Below, piece after piece: positions 16,957 to 25,477 of a DNA stretch of 64,000 nt. A model generated the notes under the pieces. That model saw only the letters and a list, made by a program, of their open reading frames with translations. It ran no database searches and had not been told where the DNA came from. Each line of letters begins with the position of its first letter. The first letter of the stretch is position 1. Origin of the DNA: JAHBXE01 sp044222195 (GTDB lineage Bacteria > Planctomycetota > Phycisphaerae > Phycisphaerales > UBA1924); the NCBI GenBank assembly GCA_044222195.1, contig JBGANS010000011.1, positions 124,001-188,000 of the forward strand, read 5' to 3'. A program made the position numbers and the translations under genes.

Positions 16957-17670
16957 ATGGGACAAAAGACACATCCATTCGGGCTACGGGTCGGGATCAC
17001 CGAGGCGCACAAGAGCCGGTGGTACGCCCCCAAGGCGCTCTACGGCGAGCTGCTGGTCGAGGACCAGCGGATCCGGAAGTTCCTGGACACGAGGTTGAAC
17101 CGGTCCAAGGACCGACCGGTCGCGGCGGTGTCGGACATCCACATCGAGCGCACGCGCGAAGAGCTGGTGATCGTGATCAAGACGGCGCGTCCGGGCGTGG
17201 TGATCGGCCCCAAGGGCGCCGAGGTCGATCGGATGACCGAAGAGCTGCAGCTCATGACGGGCCGCAAGGTGAAGATCTCGATCATCGAGGTCAAGAACCC
17301 GGACCTCGATGCGCAGCTGGTGGCCGAGAGCGTGGGCGAGCAGCTGATCAAGCGTGCGGCGTTCCGTCGCGTGATCAAGATGCGGGCCGAGGCCGCGATG
17401 GCCGCGGGCGCGAAGGGCGTGAAGATCCAGATCTCGGGCCGACTCGGCGGAGCGGAAATGAGCCGCCAGCTGGACATCCGGCTTGGGTCGCTGCCGCTCT
17501 CGACGCTGCAGGCGAACATCGACTACGGGTTCGCCGAGGCGTTCATGAGCTACGGCGCGATCGGCTGCAAGGTGTGGATCTACAAAGGCATGTACGGCAA
17601 GGTGGCGTCTGAAGAAGAAGGCCAGAGCAACGCGGCGGGCGGCCGGGCGCGTGCGCGTGGTCGGCGGTAA
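16957..17670 (+). CDS. rpsC: 30S ribosomal protein S3
   Basis: The 237-residue S3 helps form the mRNA entry channel. It starts MGQKTHPFGLRVGI. It has a KH domain with the GPKG motif (PGVVIGPKGAEVDRM, about residues 80-95) and a C-terminal domain with RAEAAMAAGAKGVKIQISGR and RLGGAEMSR. The last 20 residues are a glycine/arginine-rich tail. It begins 13 bases after rplV. Confidence 0.97.
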   Translation: MGQKTHPFGLRVGITEAHKSRWYAPKALYGELLVEDQRIRKFLDTRLNRSKDRPVAAVSDIHIERTREELVIVIKTARPGVVIGPKGAEVDRMTEELQLMTGRKVKISIIEVKNPDLDAQLVAESVGEQLIKRAAFRRVIKMRAEAAMAAGAKGVKIQISGRLGGAEMSRQLDIRLGSLPLSTLQANIDYGFAEAFMSYGAIGCKVWIYKGMYGKVASEEEGQSNAAGGRARARGRR

Positions 17671-17713
17671 GAAGACCTGTCCGGCGAGGTTCGCCGGTGT
17701 TGGAGTGTGATCG

Positions 17714-18133
17714 ATGGCGTTGATGCCCAAACGAGTGAAGTTCCGCAAAGAGATGCGGAGAGTCCGGCCGCGCAAAGCGACCAAGGGCAACTACGTCGCC
17801 TACGGGGACTTTGGCCTGCAGGCGCTGGAAGGGTGCTGGCTGAAGGCGACGTGCATCGATGCGGGTCGCGTGGCGGCGATGCACTTTGTGAAGCGGCAGG
17901 GCAAGCTGTTCATCCGGGTGTTCCCGAACAAGCCCATCAGCAAGAAGCCGCTGGAAACGCGAATGGGAACGGGCAAGGCGGATGTGGATTACTGGGCGGC
18001 GCGGGTGAAGCCTGGCACGATGCTCTTCGAGATGGCGGGCGTGCCGGAAGTGGTCGCCAAGCAGGCGCTGGTGCGGGTGGCGATGAAGATGCCCGTGAAG
18101 ACGCGGTTTGTGGCGAGGAGGACCCAGATATGA
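17714..18133 (+). CDS. rplP: 50S ribosomal protein L16
   Basis: The 139-residue L16 contacts the A-site tRNA and organises the central protuberance. Motifs are PKRVKFRKEMRR at the N-terminus, VAYGDFGLQALE, RQGKLFIRVFPNKPISKKPLE and RMGTGKADVDYW. Its stop codon overlaps the rpmC start (ATATGA). Confidence 0.97.
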   Translation: MALMPKRVKFRKEMRRVRPRKATKGNYVAYGDFGLQALEGCWLKATCIDAGRVAAMHFVKRQGKLFIRVFPNKPISKKPLETRMGTGKADVDYWAARVKPGTMLFEMAGVPEVVAKQALVRVAMKMPVKTRFVARRTQI

Positions 18134-18324
18134 CGGGCAAGGAAGCACGAGCGATGACGACCGAGGAGGTCGGCGTGGAGCTCAAGCGGCTCCGAGACCG
18201 GCTGTACCAGCTCCGCACCCAGGCGGTGACGGAGAAGGTCGAGGACAACTCGGAGTTCAGGAAGGTCCGGCGCGACATCGCGCGGCTCCTGACGGTTCGC
18301 AAGAGCAAAGCGGTGGCGAAGTAG
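18130..18324 (+). CDS. rpmC: 50S ribosomal protein L29
   Basis: The 64-residue L29 is a two-helix protein beside L23 at the tunnel exit. It is recognised from MTTEEVGVELKRLRDRLYQLR and the C-terminal RKVRRDIARLLTVRKSK. The ATG at 18130 overlaps the rplP stop by four bases; the longer frame reaching back is in the wrong frame for rplP. Confidence 0.94.
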   Translation: MTGKEARAMTTEEVGVELKRLRDRLYQLRTQAVTEKVEDNSEFRKVRRDIARLLTVRKSKAVAK

Positions 18325-18348
18325 GCGGCACGTCAACAGAGGAATCAC

Positions 18349-18672
18349 ATGAGCGCAGCGATGCAGTCAACCAAGGCCCCGGCCGGCCCGGCGAAGAAGA
18401 CCAAGAAGGTCGTGACGCTGACGGGCCAGATCGAATCGGACAAGCGGGCCAAGACCCGGACGGTCGTGGTGCGCTACCAGAGCAAGCACGCCAAGTACGG
18501 CAAGTACCTGCGCCAGCAGACGGTGATCCAGGCGCACGACGAGAAGAACGTGAGCAAGATGGGTGACACGGTCGAAATCGGCCCGTGCCGCCCGGTGAGC
18601 AAGACCAAGACGTGGAAGGTGTTGCGTGTGGTTCAGGTCGCGGCGGCCCCGCAGCACGCTTTGAAGGACTGA
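18349..18672 (+). CDS. rpsQ: 30S ribosomal protein S17
   Basis: The 107-residue S17 is an early-binding OB-fold protein of the small subunit. The core runs from LTGQIESDKRAKTRTVVVRYQ through KYGKYLRQQTVIQAHDEKN to GDTVEIGPCRPVSKTKTWKVL. It is about 20 residues longer than the common form through an N-terminal Ala/Pro/Lys-rich leader. Confidence 0.95.
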   Translation: MSAAMQSTKAPAGPAKKTKKVVTLTGQIESDKRAKTRTVVVRYQSKHAKYGKYLRQQTVIQAHDEKNVSKMGDTVEIGPCRPVSKTKTWKVLRVVQVAAAPQHALKD

Positions 18673-18674
18673 TC

Positions 18675-19061
18675 ATGCTTCAGCAAGAAACCAGGTGCGA
18701 AGTCGCGGATAACTCGGGGGCGAAGATCGCCTACGTGATCCGCGTGTACGGCGGATCGACGCACAGCGGAAAGTTCACGCGCCGGACGGCGGGCGTGGGC
18801 GACCGGGTGTTCGTCTCGATTAAGAAGGCGCTGCCGGGCGCTGAGGTCAAGCAGGGCGACAAGTCCAAGGCCGTGGTCGTGCGGACGACCAAGGCGACGC
18901 GGCGGCCGGACGGGTCGTATGTAAAGTTCGACTCGAACGCCGTGGTGCTGATCCAGGACGACGGCAACCCCAAGGGTACGCGCATCTTCGGGCCCGTCGC
19001 CCGCGAACTGCGTGACAAGAACTACATGAAGATCGTGTCGCTCGCGACGGAGGTGGTGTGA
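18675..19061 (+). CDS. rplN: 50S ribosomal protein L14
   Basis: The 128-residue L14 sits at the subunit interface. It contains MLQQETRCEVADNSGAKI at the N-terminus, VGDRVFVSIKKALPG, and the conserved C-terminal GTRIFGPVARELRDK and YMKIVSLATEVV. The ATG at 18675 directly follows the rpsQ stop and fits the family start; the longer frame from 18585 lies inside rpsQ. Confidence 0.97.
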   Translation: MLQQETRCEVADNSGAKIAYVIRVYGGSTHSGKFTRRTAGVGDRVFVSIKKALPGAEVKQGDKSKAVVVRTTKATRRPDGSYVKFDSNAVVLIQDDGNPKGTRIFGPVARELRDKNYMKIVSLATEVV

Positions 19062-19062
19062 G

Positions 19063-19395
19063 ATGGCTAGGCACGTGCGCAAGGGAGACACGGTGGTGAT
19101 CACGGCGGGAAGCCACAAAGGCACCGTCGGCGAGATCCTGCGTGTGATTCCCGACAAGAGCCAGGTGATCATCAAGGGTGTGAACCTGAGGACCAAGCAC
19201 CTCAAGCCCACACGGATCAACCCGCAGGGCGGGATCATCACCAAGGAAGCACCGATCCACGTCAGCAATGTCAGCCCGTCGGTGGACGGCAAGCCCTCGC
19301 GTGTGCGGTTTCAGACGCTGCAGGACGGCAGCAAGGTTCGAGTGGCGGTCAAGGGCGGCGGGATCCTCAGCGAGGTCCGGAAGGCGAGCAAGTAA
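19063..19395 (+). CDS. rplX: 50S ribosomal protein L24
   Basis: The 110-residue L24 starts large-subunit assembly. The KOW motif is clear (KGDTVVITAGSHKGTVGEILRV), followed by GVNLRTKHLKP and the QGGIITKEAPIHVSNV segment. It begins two bases after the rplN stop. Confidence 0.96.
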   Translation: MARHVRKGDTVVITAGSHKGTVGEILRVIPDKSQVIIKGVNLRTKHLKPTRINPQGGIITKEAPIHVSNVSPSVDGKPSRVRFQTLQDGSKVRVAVKGGGILSEVRKASK

Positions 19396-19444
19396 GCAGG
19401 CGACTGGCCCGGGCGACCGGCCACGTCAGGTAAGCGAGTAATCA

Positions 19445-20332
19445 ATGGCGAAGGACAAGGACAATCCGAACAAGCCCGAGGGTGCGAAACCCGAAGCCAA
19501 GGCTGATGGCAAGCCGGCCGGCAAGCCCGAAGGCAAGCCCGAGGGGAAGCCTGAAGGCAGGCCTGAAGGTAAGGGGCGGCCTGACGGCAAGGGCAAGGGT
19601 GCGCCCAAGGGCGGGACGGGCAAGCACAAGTACTCGGAAGCGACGGTTGCCGAGGCACTCAAGCCCGGTGGGACGCCGCGCCTCAAGACGCTGTACGACG
19701 AGAAGATCCGCGGCGCGGTGGCGGAGAAGTTCGGGCTGAAGAATCCGATGGCTCAGCCGCGGCTGCAGAAGATCACGATCAACGTGAACATGGGCCGTCA
19801 CCTCGACGGCACGAAGATTCCACCGAACATCAAGACGACGGTCCTGGACACGATCCAGAAGGTGTCGGGCCAGAAGCCGATCGTGCAGAAGGCGAAGAAG
19901 AGCGTGGCGAACTTCAAGGTTCGCTCGGGCGTGGAGACGGCGGCGATGGTCACGATGCGTCGAGAGCGCATGTGGCACTTCCTCGATCGCCTGATCAACC
20001 TGGCGACCCCCCGAATCAAGGACTTCCGGGGCCTGCCTCGTCACGCGTTCGACCGCCAGGGCAACTACGCGATGGGCCTGCAGGAGCAGGGCGTGTTCCC
20101 GGAAATCAACATGGCGGAAGCGACGTTCACGCACGGGATGAACATCAACTTTACGTTCAGCAACTCGACGCCGGACCGCTCGCGGTTCGTGCTCGAGCAG
20201 ATGGGTATGCCCTTCGCCAAAGAGGGCGACGACATCGGCAAGAAGGACGAGAAGAAGAAAAAGAAGAAGAAGAAAAAGCCGGCGGACGGGGCGGCTCCGG
20301 CCGCGGCCAAGCCTGAAGCGGCGAAGGCCTGA
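19445..20332 (+). CDS. rplE: 50S ribosomal protein L5 with low-complexity extensions
   Basis: L5 carries 5S rRNA in the central protuberance and contacts P-site tRNA. The core, about residues 60-262, has LKTLYDEKIRGAVAEKFG, QPRLQKITINVNMG, QKPIVQKAKKSVANFK and TFTHGMNINFTF. The protein is 295 residues, against about 180 usually. Residues 1-60 are a lysine/proline/glutamate/glycine-rich tract built on GKPE units, and the C-terminus carries a run of nine lysines followed by an alanine-rich tail. The ATG at 19445 lies shortly after GGTAAG and is the only start before the repeats. Confidence 0.95.
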   Translation: MAKDKDNPNKPEGAKPEAKADGKPAGKPEGKPEGKPEGRPEGKGRPDGKGKGAPKGGTGKHKYSEATVAEALKPGGTPRLKTLYDEKIRGAVAEKFGLKNPMAQPRLQKITINVNMGRHLDGTKIPPNIKTTVLDTIQKVSGQKPIVQKAKKSVANFKVRSGVETAAMVTMRRERMWHFLDRLINLATPRIKDFRGLPRHAFDRQGNYAMGLQEQGVFPEINMAEATFTHGMNINFTFSNSTPDRSRFVLEQMGMPFAKEGDDIGKKDEKKKKKKKKKPADGAAPAAAKPEAAKA

Positions 20333-20402
20333 GCCGGTGAAGAGTGATCGAGCGTTGGTGTGACGGAGTGAAGACGAGAAGTCGGGCAAGCAGGAAGAAA
20401 CG

Positions 20403-20588
20403 ATGACGACCAAAGCCCAAATGGCCAAGAGCAAGCGGAAGCCGAAGTTCAGCACGCGGACGGTGAGGCGTTGCCAGCTCACGGGGCGTGCGCACGGCGT
20501 GTACCGGAAGTTCCGGATCAGCAGGATCATGCTGCGGAAGCTGGCGCTCGAAGGGAAGATCCCGGGCATGCGGAAGGCGAGCTGGTAA
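20403..20588 (+). CDS. rpsN: 30S ribosomal protein S14, short type without the zinc ligands
   Basis: The 61-residue protein has the length and C-terminus of type Z S14 (GKIPGMRKASW). That type normally holds zinc with four cysteines. Here only Cys24 remains; the other three positions read Thr27, Ser40 and Met43. It would therefore be a short, zinc-independent S14. S14 completes the head of the small subunit with S3 and S10. The gene sits in the usual place between rplE and rpsH. Confidence 0.93.
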   Translation: MTTKAQMAKSKRKPKFSTRTVRRCQLTGRAHGVYRKFRISRIMLRKLALEGKIPGMRKASW

Positions 20589-20647
20589 TAAGCCGTGGAA
20601 TGCGGGCGGACAGCCCGCACCACCTGGACTCTGAAGGACTGCAATCG

Positions 20648-21046
20648 ATGGCTGTGAACGACACGATTTCGGACATGCTGACTCGGATCCGCAACGCAAC
20701 GCGGAACAAGAGCAAGACGGTCAACTGCCTCAACAGCCGGGTGTGCCGCGGCATCGCGGACGTGCTGCAATCCGAGGGGTACATCGTCGGCTACGACGTG
20801 ATCGACGACGGGCGGCAGGGGCAGATCCGCGTGCGGCTGAAGTACGGCCCGCGGGGTGAGGTGCTGATCCACAAGATCGAGCGCCAGAGCAAGCCGGGCC
20901 GGCGCGTGTACACGGGGGTTGAGGGCCTGCCGCGTCCTTTGCAGGGCCTGGGCATTGCGATTGTCTCGACGAGCAAGGGCGTGAAGAGCGACCGCGCGTG
21001 CCGGACGGAGCGGATGGGCGGCGAGTTGCTCTGCGTGATTGAGTAA
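20648..21046 (+). CDS. rpsH: 30S ribosomal protein S8
   Basis: The 132-residue S8 binds the central domain of 16S rRNA. It has NDTISDMLTRIRNATRNKSK at the N-terminus and the conserved C-terminal GLGIAIVSTSKGVKSDRACR and GGELLCVIE. The ATG at 20648 was chosen because upstream residues in the frame belong to rpsN sequence read in another frame. Confidence 0.96.
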   Translation: MAVNDTISDMLTRIRNATRNKSKTVNCLNSRVCRGIADVLQSEGYIVGYDVIDDGRQGQIRVRLKYGPRGEVLIHKIERQSKPGRRVYTGVEGLPRPLQGLGIAIVSTSKGVKSDRACRTERMGGELLCVIE

Positions 21047-21111
21047 GAACGGTAACGAAGTGAGTGAGTGACGAAGCGGCGCGGTGAGAACACGTTGGAA
21101 GGGCTGAAGGC

Positions 21112-21669
21112 ATGTCACGGATCGGAAAGCAACCAGTTCCAGTTCCCGCCGGGGTCAAGATCGGCGTGCAGGGCCGGAAGGTCACCGTCGGTGGCCCGGG
21201 CGGCAATCTCACGCTGGATTGTCCCGAGCGAGTGAACGTCAAGTTCAACGAGGCGGACAAGGCGATCGTGATTTCGATCGCCGACACGGACAAGGACAAC
21301 GCCGAGGTCAAGGCGCTGTGGGGCTCCACCCGTGCGCACCTCCGGAACATGGTCGAGGGCGTTACCAAGGGCTACGAGAAGGCGATGGAAGTCGTCGGGG
21401 TCGGCTGGACCGCGGCGGTCAGCGGCAAGAAGCTCAAGCTGACCGTGGGGTACGCCAGTCCGATCGAGATGACGATCCCGGACGGTCTGAAAGTGGTGGT
21501 CGAGAAGCAGTTCGTCAAGATTTCCGGGGCCAACAAGCAGATGGTGGGGGAGTTCGCCGCAACGATGCGGGCCCACCGCAAGCCCGAGCCGTACAACGGC
21601 AAGGGAATCAAGTACACGACAGAAGTCATCAAGAAGAAGCAGGGCAAGCAGTTCGGCGCCACGGCCTGA
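21112..21669 (+). CDS. rplF: 50S ribosomal protein L6
   Basis: The 185-residue L6 lies near the factor-binding centre. It starts MSRIGKQPVPVPAGVKIG and contains GSTRAHLRNMVEGVTKGYEK, VGVGWTAAVSGKKLKLTVGY and the C-terminal RKPEPYNGKGIKYTTEVI. Confidence 0.97.
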   Translation: MSRIGKQPVPVPAGVKIGVQGRKVTVGGPGGNLTLDCPERVNVKFNEADKAIVISIADTDKDNAEVKALWGSTRAHLRNMVEGVTKGYEKAMEVVGVGWTAAVSGKKLKLTVGYASPIEMTIPDGLKVVVEKQFVKISGANKQMVGEFAATMRAHRKPEPYNGKGIKYTTEVIKKKQGKQFGATA

Positions 21670-21706
21670 GTGGCCGCGGGCGGCGTGATTCAAGAGGTAG
21701 TTATCG

Positions 21707-22081
21707 ATGGACAAGAGCAAGCACAAGACGAAGCGGCGTACACGGCGGCGGGCAGAAATCCGGCACCGGGTCATCGGAACGCCCGAGCGTCCGCGTCTTT
21801 CCGTGTACAAGTCGCTCAACCACTTCTACGCCCAGGTGATCGACGATCTGGCGGGCAAGACGCTCGCGGCGGCGTCGTCCCGGCTCAAGAAGAAGGCAGG
21901 CGGAGCCTCGGGCGCGAAGACGGGCAACTCGGCCAGCGCGGCGACCGTCGGCAGCACGCTGGCGGAGAAGGCCAAGGCGGCGGGCGTGAAGAAAGTCGTG
22001 TTCGATCGCGGGGGTTTCAAGTTCCACGGTCGGGTGAAGGCATTCGCGGAAGCGGCGCGCAAGGGCGGGCTCGAGTTCTAA
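21707..22081 (+). CDS. rplR: 50S ribosomal protein L18
   Basis: The 124-residue L18 binds 5S rRNA with L5. It is recognised from RRRAEIRHRVIGTPERPRLS, the KSLNHFYAQVIDD segment and the C-terminal VVFDRGGFKFHGRVKAFAEA followed by ARKGGLEF. A glycine/serine/alanine-rich stretch near residues 64-80 is slightly unusual. Confidence 0.96.
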   Translation: MDKSKHKTKRRTRRRAEIRHRVIGTPERPRLSVYKSLNHFYAQVIDDLAGKTLAAASSRLKKKAGGASGAKTGNSASAATVGSTLAEKAKAAGVKKVVFDRGGFKFHGRVKAFAEAARKGGLEF

Positions 22082-22090
22082 AGGACAGCC

Positions 22091-22795
22091 ATGGCAGAAC
22101 TGATCGACGAATCTGGTCAAATAGAGTCCACCACGGTGGCGGTGCAGCGCACGGCGGCGACGGTCAAGGGTGGCCGGCGGTTCAGCTTCGGCGCGCTCGT
22201 CGTTGTTGGTGATCGGCGCGGCAAGGTGGGTTACGGCTACGGCAAGTCGAACGAAGTGCCGTCGGCGATCGAGAAGGCCCAGAAGTACGCCCGGCGTGCG
22301 ATGGTCCCGATCCCGATGGTCGGCACAACGCTGCCGCACGAAGTCGAAGGCAGTTTCCGGGCTTCAAAGGTTCGGCTGATTCCGGCGTCGCCGGGAACGG
22401 GCGTGGTGGCGGGGCAGAGCGTCCGCGCGGTGCTCGAAATGGCGGGGATCACCGACTGCCTCACCAAGTGCTTTGGCTCGACCAACTCGGTCAACACGCT
22501 CAAGGCCGTGTTTGCCGGGCTCGAAAAGCTTCGCACGGCGATGCAGGTGGCCGAGCTCCGGGGCGTCGAGCTGGGACGGACGGAGATTGAGAACAAGATT
22601 GAAAAGGGCAAGGCGTTCGTCGTGGCCATCCCCAAGGTTCGCAAGCCCGAGCAGAAGCAGGAACGCGGTGGCCGGGGTCGCGGCGGTCCGGGCGGGGGGC
22701 GTGGCGGGCGTGGTGGTGGGGGCGGCAAGGGCCGGGGCAAGCCCGCCGGGGACGAGGGCGGACCACCCGGGGCGGCCGAAGGCGCGCCGAGCTGA
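22091..22795 (+). CDS. rpsE: 30S ribosomal protein S5 with a Gly/Arg-rich tail
   Basis: S5 shapes the mRNA entry site and affects accuracy. The core is normal: TVKGGRRFSFGALVVVGD, GKVGYGYGKSNEVPSAI, RLIPASPGTGVVAG and VRAVLEMAGITDCLTKCFGS. The protein is 234 residues, about 65 more than usual, because of a C-terminal tail beginning near residue 185 that is mostly glycine and arginine. rpmD (L30), which normally follows, is absent; rplO begins 45 bases later. Confidence 0.96.
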   Translation: MAELIDESGQIESTTVAVQRTAATVKGGRRFSFGALVVVGDRRGKVGYGYGKSNEVPSAIEKAQKYARRAMVPIPMVGTTLPHEVEGSFRASKVRLIPASPGTGVVAGQSVRAVLEMAGITDCLTKCFGSTNSVNTLKAVFAGLEKLRTAMQVAELRGVELGRTEIENKIEKGKAFVVAIPKVRKPEQKQERGGRGRGGPGGGRGGRGGGGGKGRGKPAGDEGGPPGAAEGAPS

Positions 22796-22840
22796 TTCGC
22801 AGAGGTTGGACACACGATTCAAGATCCAGGACTTTCTCCC

Positions 22841-23422
22841 ATGATGATTCACGAAATCACCGCCCAGGTCGGCAAGTACAAGGCGCGCAAGCGCGTCGGG
22901 CGCGGCAAGTACGGAGCCCGCGGCAAGACCTCGGGCCGCGGCCAGAAGGGCGCGGGCTCGCGTTCGGGTACGGCCACGCGGTTCCAGTTCGAAGGCGGTC
23001 AGATGCCGTTCTTCCGGCGCATCCAGAAGTTCGGCTTCACGAACGCCCAGTTCAAGCAGCAGTTCTGGATCGTCAATATCGGCGACGTGGTCAAGCACCC
23101 GAACTTTGCCAAGGGTGGCGAGGTGAGTGCCGACACGCTGATCAAGGCCGGCCTGGTGCGTGATACGAGCCGCCAGCTCAAGATCCTCGGCGGCGTTGGT
23201 GAAGAAGGACTGCGAGCCAAGCTGACGGTCACGGCCGCTCGCGTCTCTGCCCCCGCTCGCAAGATGATCGAGGGCGCCGGCGGCAAGGTGAACGAAACCG
23301 GAACCCGCAAGGACAAGGTCCGCGGCGTGGATCGAAACAGCGAAGACAAGACCCCCAAGAATCTGACCAAGAAGCTCAAACAAGCTCCGAAGAAGGCCGC
23401 TCCCGCGGCGGACGCCGAGTGA
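22841..23422 (+). CDS. rplO: 50S ribosomal protein L15
   Basis: The 193-residue L15 joins late in large-subunit assembly. It has the glycine-rich N-terminal segment (RVGRGKYGARGKTSGRGQKG), GGQMPFFRRIQKFGF and a C-terminal domain ending in the family motif VSAPARKMIEGAGG. A basic tail of about 45 residues after this makes it longer than usual. Confidence 0.95.
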   Translation: MMIHEITAQVGKYKARKRVGRGKYGARGKTSGRGQKGAGSRSGTATRFQFEGGQMPFFRRIQKFGFTNAQFKQQFWIVNIGDVVKHPNFAKGGEVSADTLIKAGLVRDTSRQLKILGGVGEEGLRAKLTVTAARVSAPARKMIEGAGGKVNETGTRKDKVRGVDRNSEDKTPKNLTKKLKQAPKKAAPAADAE

Positions 23423-23459
23423 TCGCACGCGACGGCCGGGGCAGGACAAGAATCTCTGA

Positions 23460-24848
23460 ATGATCCAGGCTCTGATCAACGTCTTCAAGATCCCGGAGCT
23501 GCGGAACAAAGTACTGTTCACGCTCGGGTTGCTCGTGGTGTACCGCATCGGTTTCTGGATCCCGCTCCCGGGCGTGGACCAGGAACAGATGATGCAGTAC
23601 TTCGCGAAGACCACGTCCGAGGGTTCGGCGGCGTCGCGGGCCGCGGGTTTCGTGGCGATCTTCTCGGGCGGTTCGCTGCACCAGTCGACGATTTTCGGCC
23701 TCGGGATCATGCCGTACATCTCGGCATCGATCATCTTTCAGCTCATCACGACTGTCTCACCGAGGCTGAAGAAGCTGCAGGAAGAGGGTCCGACGGGACG
23801 GCAGAAGATCACCGAGTGGACGCGGTACGCCGCGGTGCTGCTGTGCATCTTCCAGGCCATCGGGTTCATGTCGTTCCTGTCGGCCACGCACATGGTGCAG
23901 CCGGGTTGGGCGCACAGCCAGTTGTGGTGGGCGATGGCGGTGACGGCACTGACGGCGGGAACCATCTTCCTGATGTGGCTGGGTGAACAGATCGATCGCT
24001 ACGGCATCGGCAACGGCGTTTCGATGATCATCACGGCGGGCATCCTGACGGGTATTCCGCGGGCCATCAATCTCATCGGGAAGAACTGGGGCCCGGGCGA
24101 AGCGGGCAAGATGGACCTGCTGAGCGTGCTGATGCTGGTTGGCGGGTTCGTGCTGGTTGTCGCGGGGTCGGTCGTGCTGACGGTCGCGCAGCGGCGAATC
24201 CCGGTTCAGCAGGCCAAGCACACGCGCGGGCGGCGCGTCTATGGCGGCCAGAAGAGCTATCTGCCGCTTCGGGTGAATCACAGCGGTGTCATGCCTGTGA
24301 TCTTCTCATCGTCGCTGATGGTGTTCCCGTCGGTGATCTTCAAGAGCCTGGCGGACTCGGCCCATACGGGCATGCCCGAGTGGTGGCAAGGATTGACGAC
24401 CTGGCTTGCGGCCAACTTCGCGCAGGGCGAGTTCCCGTACGTCGTATTCGAGTTGGTGCTCATCTACTTCTTCAGCTACTTCTGGATCACGGTCCAGTTC
24501 AATCCCGACGACATGAGCAAGCAGCTCCGCGATCACGGGTCGTTCATCCCGGGCCTGAGGCCGGGGCCGCGGACGGCGGAGTATCTCGAGACGGTCATGA
24601 CCCGGATCACGTTTGTCGGGGCGGCGATGCTGGCGGTGATCGCGCTCCTGCCGATGGTCGTGAACAAGAGCATGAACATCGACTTTGCGGTCACCCAGTT
24701 CCTGGGCGGCACGGGCCTTCTGATCGTCGTGTCGGTGACGCTGGACTTCGTGCAGCGCATCGAGGCGAACCTGCTCATGCGGAACTACGCGGGCTTCCTT
24801 GGCGGCGGCGACGACGGCAAGGGGCCGCGAATCCGCGGGCCGCGATAG
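23460..24848 (+). CDS. secY: Preprotein translocase channel subunit SecY
   Basis: The 462-residue protein is the ten-helix SecY pore, which with SecE and SecG exports unfolded proteins. Motifs include IPELRNKVLFTLGLLVVYRIG in helix 1, the plug region SGGSLHQSTIFGLGIMPYISASI, LWLGEQIDRYGIGNGVSMII and the cytoplasmic loop QRRIPVQQAK. It follows rplO after 37 bases, as in most bacteria. The adk and map genes that often come next are missing. Confidence 0.97.
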   Translation: MIQALINVFKIPELRNKVLFTLGLLVVYRIGFWIPLPGVDQEQMMQYFAKTTSEGSAASRAAGFVAIFSGGSLHQSTIFGLGIMPYISASIIFQLITTVSPRLKKLQEEGPTGRQKITEWTRYAAVLLCIFQAIGFMSFLSATHMVQPGWAHSQLWWAMAVTALTAGTIFLMWLGEQIDRYGIGNGVSMIITAGILTGIPRAINLIGKNWGPGEAGKMDLLSVLMLVGGFVLVVAGSVVLTVAQRRIPVQQAKHTRGRRVYGGQKSYLPLRVNHSGVMPVIFSSSLMVFPSVIFKSLADSAHTGMPEWWQGLTTWLAANFAQGEFPYVVFELVLIYFFSYFWITVQFNPDDMSKQLRDHGSFIPGLRPGPRTAEYLETVMTRITFVGAAMLAVIALLPMVVNKSMNIDFAVTQFLGGTGLLIVVSVTLDFVQRIEANLLMRNYAGFLGGGDDGKGPRIRGPR

Positions 24849-24986
24849 GCCGGGTTTTCGGGTCGGAATCGGCCGGATTGAAGCGGCGGGCAGTGGATTC
24901 CCGAGGTCGAGCGGTAAAGACTTTGCTAGGGTCGGGGGGTTTGATTCGGGGGATTCGGGCCGCCCGTACGGCTCGCAGGGAAAGGT

Positions 24987-25214
24987 ATGACCAAGCAGCA
25001 GGATGAGAAACTGACGTTTGAAGCCGTGGTGACGGAAGCGTTGCCGAACGCGATGTTCAAGGTGCGGCTGCCGAACGAGCAGAAGACCGAGGTCTTGGCG
25101 TACGTGTCTGGGAAGATGCGGATGAACTACATCCGAATCCTGCCAGGTGACAAGGTGACGGTGGAAATCAGCCCCTACGACCTGACGAAAGCCCGGATTA
25201 CCTACCGTCATTGA
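24987..25214 (+). CDS. infA: Translation initiation factor IF-1
   Basis: The 75-residue OB-fold protein binds the ribosomal A site during initiation. It contains FEAVVTEALPNAMFKVRL, VLAYVSGKMRMNYIRILPGD and VEISPYDLTKARITYRH, all standard. It begins 138 bases after secY; that gap may hold a promoter but none is clear. Confidence 0.96.
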   Translation: MTKQQDEKLTFEAVVTEALPNAMFKVRLPNEQKTEVLAYVSGKMRMNYIRILPGDKVTVEISPYDLTKARITYRH

Positions 25215-25354
25215 GCCATTCTCGGCTCGACGAGGACGCGACAGTGGGGGAGCAGGGGTCTAGTATTGCGGCCCAAGGCCACGGCTGGCCGGGGTTCTCA
25301 GAAACACGATGGAAAGCCGGCGGCCCAGGTGGGGCCGGAAGGGTTGAGTGTCAG

Positions 25355-25471
25355 ATGAAGGTGAAGGCAAGTGTCAGGCGAGTCTGCGGTCAGTGCCAGA
25401 TCGTGCGCCGCAAGGGCAAGGTCCGCGTGATCTGCAAGGCTGATCCAAAGCACAAGCAGGTACAGGGGTAA
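25355..25471 (+). CDS. rpmJ: 50S ribosomal protein L36, zinc-binding form
   Basis: The 38-residue protein has the L36 sequence MKVKASVRRVCGQCQIVRR and KVRVICKADPKHKQVQG. The zinc ligands Cys11, Cys14, Cys27 and a histidine near residue 33 are kept, in contrast to S14 in the same cluster. It lies directly before rpsM, the usual order. Confidence 0.94.
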   Translation: MKVKASVRRVCGQCQIVRRKGKVRVICKADPKHKQVQG

Positions 25472-25477
25472 TACAGC

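Noticed and set aside
19499..19610. Repeat array suspected as CRISPR or minisatellite
   Set aside because: The repetition is coding for GKPE units inside rplE, with no spacers or palindromes.
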